This document shows, in pieces, positions 10,897-22,439 of a stretch of DNA of 64,000 nucleotides. Numbering within the stretch: the first letter of the stretch is position 1; each line of letters starts with the position of its first letter. The translations under genes were made by a program, and so were the position numbers. Source of the DNA: Camellia lanceoleosa (lineage: Eukaryota; Streptophyta; Magnoliopsida; Ericales; Theaceae); assembly GCA_025200525.1 (NCBI GenBank), contig CM045770.1, positions 124,039,429-124,103,428 on the forward strand. Direction: 5' to 3'. Below the pieces are notes generated by a model. That model was not told the origin of the DNA. It did no database searches and saw only the letters and a list, made by a program, of their open reading frames with translations.

Positions 10897-11640
10897 CTAA
10901 CTCTGGACCCAACATTGGTTCATTACCCACCTCGGTCTAATATATAAGGGATCTACATGGTCGGCCATACAAGGCCTCAAACGGCGCCATATCAATACTA
11001 GGCTGGAAGCTATTGTTATAGAAAAACTCCACCAAGGACAAGTGCCTCTCTCATGACCCCTTAAAGTCAAGGATACAACCTCAAAGCATATCCTCAAAGA
11101 TCTGAATCGTACGCTCTAACTGGCCGCCAGTCTGAGGATGATAGGCGGTACTAAAAGTCAACCTAGTGCCGAAGGCATTTTGTAGGCTCTGCCACAACCG
11201 AGCCGTAAAATTTGGATCTCTATCCGAAACAATAATCACAGGGACCCTGTGAAGTTGAACTATGTCCCTAATATAAAGGTTGGCTAGATAATCTACTGAG
11301 TCATTCGTGCGCATAGGTATAAAGTGCGCTGACCTGGTCAATCGGTCAACCACTACCCAAATGGTGTCATTACCTCATTGAGTCCTCGAAAGACCCACAA
11401 CAAAATCCATCGTAATATGTTCACACTTCCACACTGCTATAGGTAAGGATTACAATAAACCTGCTGGTCTCTGATGCTCAGCCTTCACTTGTTGACAAGT
11501 AAGGTACCTCGACACAAACACAGCTACATCCTTCTTCATCCACGACCACCAAAACTGGTGACTAAGGTCATGATACATCTTTGTGCCTCCCGGATGCACC
11601 GCAAGGCGTGAATGATAAAACTACCGAAGTACCTCTTCTC
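10897..11640 (-). pseudogene. Tekay integrase (degenerate)
   Basis: This would insert the cDNA into the host chromosome. The block at 11081-11353 (minus) contains the core-domain signature: MVDRLTRSAHFIPMRTNDS, then IIVSDRDPNF with a catalytic aspartate, then STAYHPQTGGQLERTIQ with the glutamate region (the usual HPQTDG is HPQTGG here). The N-terminal zinc-binding region precedes it at about 11380-11640. Frames change at about 11085 and 11360 and stops are present, so it is not functional. It lies between RNase H and the C-terminal region, the normal chromovirus order. Confidence 0.88.
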
Positions 11641-13100
11641 GACAAGACTCTGGCACGAAAAAATGGGTAAGGTATTTAACACACGAGTTAGAATACACGT
11701 TCAAGCCCTTCACTACTTTTTCACCAGAGATCTTTTCCCGGAGGGTTTCTACCTTAAGGTCACCCCTCTGCACTTCTATAACTCGATTCACAAGTATGGG
11801 TTGTGTAACAACCGAAAACAAAGATGCCGACTCAACGGACTTGCCAAGATGCAAGTCAAACTCACAAATAGCACCCAACATCTCCCATTCTCAGATGGCA
11901 ATACAAGCTACACTGCTAATGGATTTCTTCCTCAAGGTATCAACCACTATATTGGCCTTTCCTGGATGATAGTGTAACTCAAAATCGTAATTCTCCATAA
12001 GCTTCACCTTATTTGCCTCAAATTCAGATCTTTTTTGTGAAAATAGGTATTTTCAGACTCTTATGATTATAAAACACCTCAAACTTCTCACCATATAGGT
12101 AATGCCTCCAAATCTTCAAGGCAAAGATCACAGCTGCTAATTCTAAATCATGGGTAGGATAGTTCCTCTCATGTGTTTTAAACTGACGTAAACCATAGGC
12201 AGTACCCTTCCCTCTTGCATCAAAACATAACCTAAACCTTCCCGTGATGCATTACTATACACAGAATAGCCCAAACCCCTCTTTGAAATAATTAACACTG
12301 GAGTAGTGGTAAGTCTAACCTTAGGCTCTTGAAATGACTTCTCACAAGTCTCATTTCACACAAATTTGATTCCTTTCCTCGTCAGTCTAATTAACGGTGA
12401 GCCTAGCCTAAAGAAATCCTTTACAAATCGACGATAATACCTGGCCAACCCCAAGAAACTACGGATCTCAAAGGCATTCTTAGGTTGTTCCCAATCTTGT
12501 ACTGCTTCTATCTTGGATGAATCTACAGTCACTCCTCCTCCGGATACCACATGGCCTAAGAACTTTACTTCTCTCAACCAGAATTCACACTTCCTGAACT
12601 TAGCATACAGTTTATAGGCTTTAAGCAACTCAAGTACAACTCGCAGGTGTTCCTCGTATTCCTCCTCAGAGGGTGAGTAAATAAAGATGTCATCAACAAA
12701 GATGACTACAAAACGGTCTAGGAACTCACGAAAGATCCAATTCATCAAATCCATAAATATGGCCGGTGCGTTAGTTAACCCAAAAGGTATCATTAGGAAC
12801 TTGTAATGGCCATACCATATATAGAATGCCATTTTCTGGATATCCTCCTCTCTCACCCTCAATTAGTGATAACCCGATCTTAGGTCTATCTTAGAGAAGC
12901 AACAAGACCCGTTCAACTAGTCAAACAAATCATCTATATGAGGCATTGGGTACTTGTTCTTAACAGTTACCCGGTTCAACTTTCGGTAATATATACAAAA
13001 TCATAATGAACCATCTTTCTTATTGGCAAAGAGAGCCAATGCTCCCCAAGGTGAAGTATTAGGGCAGATAAAACCCTTGTCTAACAATTTCTAAAGTTGA
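11641..13100 (-). pseudogene. Tekay reverse transcriptase and RNase H (degenerate)
   Basis: The reverse transcriptase would copy the RNA into DNA and the RNase H would degrade the RNA strand. At 12356-12862 the minus strand reads [19 protein letters not shown] followed by [12 protein letters not shown], the FVDD catalytic box of gypsy reverse transcriptases, and then [10 protein letters not shown] and the connection segment [11 protein letters not shown]. RNase H occupies roughly 11960-12350 in broken frames. The linker to integrase is read at 11621-11881 (MLGAICEFDLHLGKSV). Stops separate the blocks. Neighbours are protease upstream (higher coordinates) and integrase downstream. Confidence 0.9.
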
Positions 13101-13830
13101 ATCTTCAACTCACTCAATTTGGCAGGTGCAAATATATATGGTGTCATAGAAATCGGTGTCGTGCCGAGCACTAAATCAATAGAGAATTTAATCTCACGGT
13201 GAGGTGGCAAACTAGTGAGATCCTCAGGAAAAACGTCCTGGTATTCACAAACTACCCTCGGCAATTCAACTCGGACTTCATCACACTCACTAGCCAATAA
13301 GTTTGCAAGGAGACAACTAAGCTCACTCTGACTTCGTAGATCACATACTGGTAATGAAGCTCTATCTACTCTGTCCCCCATGAAATAAAAACAATCGCCA
13401 CTTAAGGTACATACAGTAACCCTCTGACGGTAACAATCTATGACATCCTGATACGATGACAACCAGTCCATACTTAATATAGCATCAAAACTTGATATGT
13501 CAATCAACACAAATGCAAAAGGATGGCGACTGCAACTTCTATCTTATAACCCCGACACCCTTGTTCTAAAACAATCTCACAACCAATAGGTGACTCTACA
13601 CTGAGTGGAGATGCTAACTAGGCCAATTCTAATCCCAATACCGATACAAATGTAGACAAGATGAATGAATGGGATGCACCTGTATCAATTAACACAATGG
13701 CAATAGAATTACACAACAAGAAGTTACTTCTCACTACTGAAGGCGCTGGCACTAAGTCTGGCGTGATAATAGCATACATATGCCCTGTAAGTCTCTGCTC
13801 CACCTGCTCACCTCTCAGGGCGTAAGTCTG
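13101..13830 (-). pseudogene. Tekay aspartic protease (degenerate)
   Basis: The minus-strand block at 13618-13803 contains IAIVLIDTGASHSFI, the DTGA active-site loop of retropepsins, which cleave the Gag-Pol polyprotein. The next block (13091-13510) reads MLIDISSFDAILSMDWLSSY, the second conserved protease segment, and continues through RVVCEYQDVFPEDL into the region leading to reverse transcriptase. A shift or stop near 13520-13615 separates the two. The family normally encodes gag-pol as one ORF; here it is fragmented. Confidence 0.87.
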
Positions 13831-15043
13831 ATGCGTTGACTGGGCCTTCGAGGCCCCTTGGTTGGCCTTCGAGGCCTGTGCTGACTGTACAGGCTGGTGG
13901 CTCTATGTCTGCTTCGAACCAGATGTACCAAGTGTGCCATCAAACTAAGGGCAAAACCTCTTTATATGTCCTAATTGCCCACACTGATAACAGGTAGGCG
14001 ACTGTCCTCTTATCTGATTCTGGCTTTGAGAACAAGCCTATGACGGTGTAGACTGTTGCCCTCCTCCTCTTTGCAGGCAAGCTGGAGATTTGTGACCCAA
14101 CTGGCCACACTTGTAACAAGAGAAACCTCTCGGATTACCTCTCCCTGAACCCGAACTCTGCACAGGAAAGGTGGACCTAGACCGTGCTGCCTAAGACTGT
14201 TGCGGGGTGGTGCCCCTCTACCTCTTACTGTCTTGACTCTCCCCATGAACCTCCTGACTTCTCCTAGAGCCCTTCATTCGTTTCTCCTCTGCCTGAACTA
14301 CGGTCTCAAGATGAGCCACCGCCTTCACAAGGCGTCCGTAGTCCCTAATCATCGACCCAGCTACCTTAAAAAGGAGCTCGGCCCTTAATCTCTTCTCGAA
14401 CACGATACAATGCCATTCCTCAGTCACCACAAGTTATGGTGCAAATCTAGAGAGGCCAGTGAAAGCTACTTCAAACTCGACTACTGGCAGGCTAAGCTGC
14501 TTGAGCTTTAGAAACTGATCTCTCAACTTCTCCCTAGTAGTGGGAGGCAAGAACTTATCCTAGAAAGCATTGAAAAAGGCTTCCCAAGTCACCCCAATGC
14601 GCCCACGCACATATTTCTGCCATTGACCCTCATCTCCTTTCAACTGGAAGGATGCCAAGATCACTCTTAGCTCGTCGTCCTCGATGCCAAGCATCTTGAA
14701 CGTCTTCACCATCTATTCTAGCCACTCATCCGCCTTTAGTGGCTCCTTTAGATCACCTAAAAACTCATCCAGATTAAAACCAGAAGAACTCCCTCTTCAA
14801 GAGAGATGGCCTTGCTTCAACAACTTGGGTTTGGACTTGATTCTCAACCCTGAGAATGTCCATGGATTCTCGTAAAGCTTTGGCCATTTCATGGGCCAAA
14901 GCGCCCATGGCCTGCTGACCAACTAGTTTGGCCACATTGGCCTGCCTAACCCCTTCTTCTTGCGCCGGAATCTCATCCGATAAAGGCACCTCATGCCTTC
15001 TAGGCCTACCGCGCCTACCACTACCACGTCCACGTCCTGACAT
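13831..15043 (-). pseudogene. Tekay gag with two zinc knuckles (degenerate)
   Basis: Gag would form the virus-like particle around the RNA. The start chosen is the ATG at 15041-15043 (minus), which begins MSGRGRGSGRRGRPRR, a basic N-terminus also found in the plus-strand element. The capsid region follows at about 14200-14800 in broken frames. Two CX2CX4HX4C zinc knuckles are readable: CYKCGQLGHKSPAC at about 14080-14120 and CYQCGQLGHIKRFC at about 13950-14000, so the nucleocapsid motif is intact at residue level. Several stops and shifts interrupt the ORF. Confidence 0.87.
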
Positions 15044-15430
15044 CCTAATGAAGGTAGCAAAAGAGATTAGCACATTTACAAATGTGCCGAAGCTAACTCA
15101 CTCGTGTCCTAATGCGATGGACAATAGTAATTCACTCCACATAAGCACATAATCACATAAACACATATGAATTTCCTTCCTAGATAATGATCGTCTTGCG
15201 GCATTACCAAAGGTTCAATTAGAAACAGCAGTGATCAAGTGCTCTTCTAATAGGACATCTAAAAACCCATAGACCCAATCAGTATCTTAAGAATAAAATC
15301 CCATACCCATATAATCGCATAAGCATGTTATCACATAGCATACCAAACATACAAATATCTCTATCAAGTGAGATAAACCCATCATGGTAAGAACCATTTC
15401 CCACATACGTAAAGTATTTAAACCCGGTAA

Positions 15431-15445
15431 GCTCTAATACTAAGT
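15431..15445 (-). promoter_or_regulatory. Primer-binding site (initiator tRNA-Met type)
   Basis: The minus strand reads ACTTAGTATTAGAGC right after the 5' LTR. It is a decayed form of the TGGTATCAGAGC site complementary to plant initiator tRNA-Met. Confidence 0.7.
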
Positions 15446-17535
15446 TGTCACGTCCCGAAATAATTACTATAACCCATACTCAACATCAGTAAGTGATTAC
15501 AATGACAAAGTAGTTATCTTTCAATGATGTACAATTAAGTTTTACAAAAGAGTGATATAATAAAAAGACAAAATGAAAGTTAGACAAATAAGAAATGCCC
15601 TAAAGGCTTACATCTTTCTAAGACAATGCTTGGATACAACAAAAGTGGACTTAAGTTCAATACAATTAAAGCCCTTGACTTGTACAAAATAAATACAGTA
15701 AATACATAAAAGAAGCTCTTGCTCAAAGTCCTCACAAGTTTTTGCCTTGGCGGAGGCACATTATTAGTACCTGAAATATTTTCCCACGTAGGGTGAGCCA
15801 AAGCTTAATAGAAATAATCGAACACAATATATGAATCTTAACAAAGGTATAAGGTGAATGCATATACAATGTCCGTGTCAAAACATCTTTTTATAACTCT
15901 TTCCAAAATTGTGCAATGCCATAATAATAACAAAAATCACTTCCTTTGGAGTAAAAAGATAGGGCAATGAATCATGCTCTGGGAATTTCAAAACAACACA
16001 ACCTTTCCCAAAAATTTTGTCTGAAGGAAACTGTAAACCGGAACCCATGTAAACGTAGGTTACACACGCACTACTATTGCCATTTTACGAAAATTTTGTC
16101 CGCAGGATCAGCACCCATATATATATGTGCGGTTTTTAAGACCTTTACCATGGACACTCAGGCCAACCTATTTCAACAAGATAACATTTACTTTCCACAT
16201 TCACCCATTTTTCTCAAAACAATAGCATTTTCAATGTTCAATGTAAATGAATGAGAAATCGGTTTTAATTCACCTCATCATCATGGAATTTCTACAACAA
16301 TCATGGCTATCCTTTACCAATAGCCCAAAAGAGGTATCTCTAAACAGATAAACAATTTTTCATAAAGATAAACCTTCCAAATTCCAAGATGTGAGTGGTA
16401 ATACATACTTGACTCCACCATCTTTATCAATATTCTCCCAATTTCACATTCCCAACATCAATTCTATATATTTATATAAAGTCAACATTTGAGATATTTA
16501 GGGCCAATCTCCTTTTTCTTCCAAAATCAATTCTAAGTATCAAATCAACCATTTTATCACAACTCAACCTCATTTCCAATCCCGCAATCCTTTTCAAGAT
16601 TTCGTTTGAAAACCCCTCATTTGATTTTTAAACCAAAACCCTAGTTTTGTCCAAAAATCTTCAAATCACAAAGTTGTTTTAGAAATAGCAAATATCTAAG
16701 TTAAAAACCATAAGAAAGTGTAGAGAATCCCTATCTCAAGCTTAGAAGATGACGAATGAAGAAACACCCAAAAGTCGACGGAGATGAAACGACGATGTGT
16801 TCCGATCAAAATGAAGCCCTCGACAAGTTCAACACTCAACCTTAAGGGAGCAAGGTAAGAAGATGCTTCTAAGTGAGTAGATCTGAAAATCTTATGTGAA
16901 AAAAAGGCATTTAGAGAGAGAGAGAGACAGTCACGGTTTAGAGAGAGAAAGAGAAGATAAAGTGAAGAAAAGAGTAAGTGAGGACCCTATTTATAGTACT
17001 AGGTTAAAGTGAAATAAAGTTCCAAAGTCAAACCCAAAAGAATAAGTCAAAACCCCCCAAAACTAGGACCCAAAACTGCACAAAAATTCTAGGAAAAAAA
17101 CACAAGGGTCGACCCTCGGGCCAAAGGTGTCGACCCTCAGGAAAAAATGGCAAATGCCAATATTGGCAGCAGATAGGGTGTTGACCCTCAGACCAGAGTG
17201 TCGACACCAGATTTCAGTAGCTAATTTTAGTTCCAGCAACAGACAAGGGTTGACACCTCCCAAATTGGTGTTGACCCTAGAGACCAACAACCAAAGGCAA
17301 ATGTCTTTAGTAGCTAACCAAGAACACAACAACATAAAGGTGTCAACTCTTCCAAGGCTGGTGTCAACCCTTGAAGCAGAACAAGACCAAAAGAGAAAGT
17401 AATGTTGACACCAACAAGGATGGTGTCGACCCCTGAAGCCAAAACCAAATATGAAGAGGAAGAACAACCGTCTCAGATATGGTTTCTCGAATTCAGAAGC
17501 AATAAATGGGTCAGGTCCAAATCAGGATCGCTATA
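15446..17535 (-). repeat. 5' LTR of the minus-strand Tekay element
   Basis: 2090 bp, matching 8102-10156 throughout with scattered substitutions and small indels. TATA box at 16986-16995 (minus). Its GTCGAC cluster (17107-17430) has only four exact hexamers; six others have become GTTGAC or GTCAAC. Confidence 0.92.
17107..17430. repeat. Decayed GTCGAC word cluster
   Basis: Exact GTCGAC at 17108, 17129, 17199 and 17425. CpG-decayed forms lie near 17180, 17249, 17268, 17342, 17362 and 17404. It occupies the same U3 position as the cluster in the partner LTR. Confidence 0.8.
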
Positions 17536-17540
17536 ATTGA

Positions 17541-19127
17541 GCTGTGATAACTATATGAACAATCACATAATTATATTAATTTACCCACTCATTAATACAT
17601 ACATATCAATATGTGCAAAACATTTATCTTCATATGTTTACATATAAGTCAAAACTCTAATTTCATGTACATAAAATCTGCCAAAAGCCAACAAGACTTA
17701 GCCTTAACTCGGAGGCACCAAAAACTTAAAAGGCATTAGATGGTGGCTCGACTAAAGGATTTCTTCTAGGCTTGTTCTTCATGACGCTCACTTATATATA
17801 TATACACACAGTGAGCTAAAGCCTAGTGAATAACATTAAAGTAAAGGGGTTAGTGAACGAATTCCAAATGTATCATATTTGTAAACAAATCATTCTCATA
17901 TCCGAACATAATAATGGTACATCTAACAGAACATATCATATCGTCATCCGACTATAATAATCGGTTCCGGATACTGATTATCAAACAGAACACCACTTCG
18001 CCAAGTGGTTAGCGAGATCTCGTATTCACATGTATGTCATGGACCTACATTAACATGCTGTCCCCCATGACTTGGGACTGTCTTTGGATGCCATGATAGA
18101 TTCAAAATCGGATATTCGTTCACTTAAACAAAATAACATTTCAGAAACCATAACTTATCAAATATCATTTCGAATATAATTCATATGAACATATCTTTAC
18201 AGTAATATTACTCACCGTGCGTGGTTGGGTACACCTCATCGGCTTAACCTGTAGAAACATATCGAAGCACAACATCCCAAAACACATTTAATTTATTAAA
18301 CGAGTCTTAAACCTATTTGGATCATTTGTTACATATTCGTTAATCCGTTTCTACTCATTCATTAATTCTTTCATATTTATGTTAAGCATATGAATATGAA
18401 ATACTCATGAAAACTATGCAAATGGAGGCCCGAAAGTCAAAAAAAATGGAAAGAAAAACAAAACCAAGCTTGCTTTGCAAATCACACATGTGGTGGCCTG
18501 GCCGCTTGTGCGGTGGATCTGGCTGCTCGTGCGAAGCCAAAGCAGAATGCAAATTGAGGCAGCGGAAGGCTGGCCGCATGTGCGATTTGGGTTGAAATGC
18601 ACTCTGAAAATCTGTTGCAAAATGACTCTTCTTCTTTTCAAAATCCAACTTCAATTTCATGTTTTTCAAGCCCCAAAACTCTTTAAAACAACTTAAATTT
18701 TGCATTTCTAACTTAAATAATAATAAAAAAAACATAATGTCATAAACAAAACCCGATTTCCACTTAACAACTCAAAACTTAGACTTAAAGTGCAAAATCA
18801 TAAAACATGCACATTTGAGCTCCAAGTCTCAAAATCTATGGAGTTTCCTCTTTAAATCTCAAGAACCATGCAAGAGAGCAAGTGTATGAACAAAAATTTC
18901 ATGAACTCATGCCAAGTATGTCAAGATCTTGAGCTATTTCCTATCATTTTTCTCTTTTGTGTTCATAGATGTGCATATGAGTTCTTACACCACAAAACCC
19001 TCAACTAAGCATGATGTCTTTCTTAATGAAGCTTGAATTCAAGAGAATATAAGTGTAGATGACTCAAATCTAAGAAATTAGGAAAGAAAACCTACCTTTG
19101 ATGGATGGTTTATGAAGATTTCCTTCA
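17541..19127 (-). repeat. Middle segment of the interrupted family B LTR
   Basis: It matches 50000-51840 in order. A CpG-rich word cluster (GGCCGC/GTGCGG type, 18480-18600) sits where the other family B copy has its CTCGAG cluster. No gene is present; the ORFs at 18382-18735 read through this cluster and are spurious. Confidence 0.6.
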
Positions 19128-19132
19128 AGTCT

Positions 19133-21094
19133 TATAATAGTCCAGGCTTTAACCGACACTTCTGTACCATTGCTATTATGTTTTCCCTATTTTCCTTTTG
19201 ATTTTGTACCTTACTTTCTGCTTGGTAGGCATGGGAAGCCCTGCATTGCTCGGAACAAACTGCAGCATTTGTTGATTGTGCTGGTTATGCTTGCAACCAC
19301 ATAGGTTGCGTCCGCGATGGGCTAGGCCACGCCTACGGCAGGCTGTGACCAAAACATGCTCTCAGGTCCAATGTATGGGGCAAAAGTGTGTAGGCCGTGA
19401 GGGGCTACATGGGGGGCCCGCGAATAGCATGGTCGCACCCACGATGTAGCTAGTTAGGCAACTCGCGCCCGTGATCTTCTTCAGCCTATATAAACCTATG
19501 CAACCCGAAAATATCTATTTTTCACCTCTTTCTTCTCCCAAACTATTCCAGACACCATTTTCAACTTTTTAAGGTCTAAAACCTTGGTTTTGATCTAGTT
19601 ACACACATCTCCTAACCTTACTCCTTAAGACTTTTGCGTAGAGCAAAGTTGGGGCTACGTTGTAATCGAAAAATTTATACTTTTCGTTGCCGTTGATTTT
19701 CGACTTCTCTTTGGTTGCTTCTTGAACTCAAGGTAGGGATTTCTCCACACTTTTGTATGGTTTTTAACTTAGTTATTTGCTTTTCAAAACAAGATTGTGA
19801 TTTGGGAATTTTGAAAGAAAGTCTAGGGTTTTGGTTTAAAATCAAAAGAAGGGTTTTCAAATGGAACCATGGAAAAAAATTGTGGAGATGTGATGATGGT
19901 TGTTATATGTTGAAATAATGGTCTTCTTTACTCAAAAGTGATTTTTGAAAGAGAGTGAGGTTTTGTTCTAAAACTATGGGTTTTGATTTGTGTTGGAAAA
20001 CATTAAAAAATGATGTTGGTTTTGTAAGATTGGAAAGAATGTGGATATTGATGATGATGGTGGAGTTGGATATGTAACATCGCTCACATCTTGGAAATGA
20101 TGAACATATATACTATTATTGAAATTGTCTATCGATTAGAAATATATATTTTGGGCTATCGGTGGAGGATAACTTTGATTGTTGTAGAAATTACATGAGG
20201 ATTAGGTGAATTAAACCCGATTCCTCATTCATTTGCATTGAGTTTTTTTGCATACTTAACTTGTTATAAAAGTTATTGTTTTGAGAAAAAAGGGTGAATA
20301 TGGGAAGTAAATGTGTCTCGTTGAAATAAGTTGGCTTGAGTGTCCATGGTGAATGTCCTAAAAATCGCGCATATACATAGGTGCCGATCTCGCGGACAAA
20401 ATTTCCGTGAAATGACAATATTAGTGCGTGTATAGCCTACGTTTACATGGGTGCCGGTTTACGGTTTCCTATGGATAAAATTTCCGTGAAAAGTTGTATT
20501 TGTTTTGGGTTTTCTGGAGTTTGTGATTCATTGCCCTGTTTTTTGTTATAAGGAAAGACATTATATGAATTGTGGTATAAAATTGGCCTTGCACGATTTT
20601 GAAAAGAGATATAAAAAAATATGTTTTAGGCATGAGCATTGCATATGCATCACCTTATGGCTTTATTAAGATACATACACTATATTGTAGTTTCTTTACT
20701 AGGCTTTGACTCACTCTATGCAAAAAATCATTTTCAGGTGTTGATGATATGCCTTCGTTAAGGACGTAGCTTGGGAGGACTTAGAGCCTTGGGCTTCTTT
20801 TTGGTGTATTTTGTTGTTATTATTTTTGTACAAGCTAAGGGCTTAAATTGTATGGAGTTGTACTCACTTTTGTGTAACCAAGCGTGGACTTGGAAAGATT
20901 TATAGCCTTTTATCTCATTTCACTTGTATGTGATATATGTTATAGATTCAGGATATAAGGCTTATGAATGTATATCACATATGTCACCTTTTTATATATC
21001 AAACTCTGATTAATGAAATCTTATCATTTCATTCATGTTGTCATTTATCAATTGTCATGGGATGAGTTATTGTCAATTATTTTGGGGCGTGACC
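19133..21094 (+). mobile_element. Solo LTR, gypsy (Tekay-like), TSD AGTCT
   Basis: 1962 bp from TATAATAGTCC to GGGGCGTGACC, flanked by the perfect duplication AGTCT (19128-19132 and 21095-21099). The R-U5 part resembles the Tekay LTRs (AGTTGGCTTGAGTGTCCATG near 20330; a CAAGGGCTT-type segment near 20820). TATATAAA at 19487-19494 follows a cluster of GCGCCCGTGAT-like words (near 19308, 19432, 19464). The last base of the usual ACA end is C. Confidence 0.85.
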
Positions 21095-21099
21095 AGTCT

Positions 21100-21538
21100 C
21101 CATTGTTTTTCTTCTTTCTCTTCTTGAGTTCTCTCTTTCTCTCTCTCTAGATTTTTTTGTTGAGTCTAAGTCTACAACTAAGGCTCTTATATATATATAT
21201 ATGCCTTCCCAAGTCAAGTTAAAATGAACTAACTACGGGGTGAATTTAAATCCAATTAATTCATTTTGAATCAAATTTTTACCAAACATCTCATTTGGTG
21301 CTAAAAATTATGCTGATCACAAATACTTATTCAGTTTTGGTTTCTGGCCCCTCTAAGGCTTTCAATTTTTAGTTTACAGTTGTAATGCAATACGTTTTCC
21401 TACGAACAACAGATATAAATTCAAATCCTTATAATTCACGCCATTAGACATGCAATTTCACATCAAACACAAAATCAATTAGCACATAAAAATGCAATTA
21501 GATGATTATTTAATCAAATGCATGTTCGGGTTGTTACA
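21100..21538 (-). repeat. Terminal segment of the interrupted family B LTR
   Basis: It corresponds to about 51870-52316 of the other copy. It contains a TA-rich TATA candidate (21190-21203) and a CT-rich leader (21110-21150), both read on the minus strand, and ends GTTCGGGTTGTTACA. Confidence 0.6.
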
Positions 21539-21658
21539 GTGGTAGTGAAGTTGGTGGTTCAGGTGGTAATATTAGTAGTTCGGTGGTGTTGATATGAAGA
21601 GATAGAGGTGAGGAAGAAAGATATTAATCAAATGCATGTTCGGGTCGTTACAGTGGTA
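21509..21658. repeat. Duplicated LTR terminus
   Basis: About 35 bp covering the LTR end plus flank (TTAATCAAATGCATGTTCGG, then GTTACAGTGGTA) occurs at 21509-21544 and again at 21623-21658 with one or two changes. A second short repeat, ATAGAGGTGAGGAAGAAAG, occurs at about 21603 and 21670. Confidence 0.8.
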
Positions 21659-22439
21659 ATGGATGAAGCATAGAGGTGAGGAAGAAAGTGAGAGGGATGA
21701 GAGAGCTTTGAGAGATGGAAATCATTAATATGTATGCATGTATAGATGTGCATATATATAAATATATAGATAGATAGATAGATGGAGGGTACAAGAAGAT
21801 GATAGAGAGAGTAATGAGAATAATTATACAAAAAAATCTTGAAAAATATATTATTTTTATTATATAAAAATAAGGGGTTTCACATGTATTTACGAATTTA
21901 AAATATATTTACATAAATAAGTTAGTCAAGTGCAACATGTATTGTTTGACTTAATCCTAACATGGCTCATGACAGTTCGATTATCCCATAGAATTTTAGA
22001 AATTTCAAAAATGGTGTTACACTTTATCCTACCATATCAATTAATTATTTTTCTAAACCACAACATGGCATACAGTAACTTGAGTAATATTTCTAACATA
22101 GTTATTGAAATAAATATAAAATTTAAATCTTTTGCTTCATTTCTTTTTTTAGGCCACATTGCGTTAACCTCTAAAATCCAAACCTACCTTCAGTCATGAA
22201 AGCTCACTACTATCACCATAACAAGTTCTTTCTACAAATAAAATTCACCACAACAATCAAAATTACATATAAAAATTTAAATCTTTTCAATAAAATTTAA
22301 AAAGAAAGAAAAATAAAGAATAGATGGAAGAGAGAGCTAGAGATACCAAATAAAAAAAAAATAGTATTGTTATGTCATCTAACAAACTTTGACATGACAA
22401 ATTATAATTATAAAAATTTTATAGCCATAATATAATTAT
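21659..22439. other. Non-coding DNA with a (GATA)n run
   Basis: A GA-rich start, a short (GATA)n at about 21765-21782, then AT-rich DNA. No gene is visible. Confidence 0.5.

Larger units (their letters stand above)
8102..17535 (-). mobile_element. Ty3/gypsy Tekay/Del-type chromovirus, full length, nested
   Basis: A complete 9.4-kb element on the minus strand, flanked by a perfect 5-bp duplication ATTGA (8097-8101 and 17536-17540). It has two LTRs of about 2.06 and 2.09 kb, a primer-binding site, gag with two zinc knuckles, protease, reverse transcriptase, RNase H, integrase, a C-terminal region and a polypurine tract. The 2-kb LTRs, pol order and integrase C-terminal sequence fit the Tekay/Del chromovirus lineage. 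The coding region has many stops and shifts, so the element is dead. LTR ends are TA...CA rather than TG...CA (element sense TATAGCGATCC to GGGACGTGACA). Confidence 0.93.
7960..21538 (-). mobile_element. Old 'family B' LTR interrupted by two later elements
   Basis: The segments 7960-8101, 17536-19132 and 21095-21538 read as one LTR once the two inserted elements are skipped. They match the family B solo LTR at 49897-52316 in order: the ACCCGAAC start, the 'GCCCAGTGAATAA' region (17820/50370), the CTCT-rich leader (21130/51900) and the AAAAATTATGCTGATCAC-like segment (21307/52095). The ends are inverted copies (CACAACCCGAAC and GTTCGGGTTGTTACA). The minus orientation is inferred from TATATATA at about 21190-21203 followed by the CT-rich leader. 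The outer target duplication is unclear, as GGT-rich DNA lies on both sides. Confidence 0.6.
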
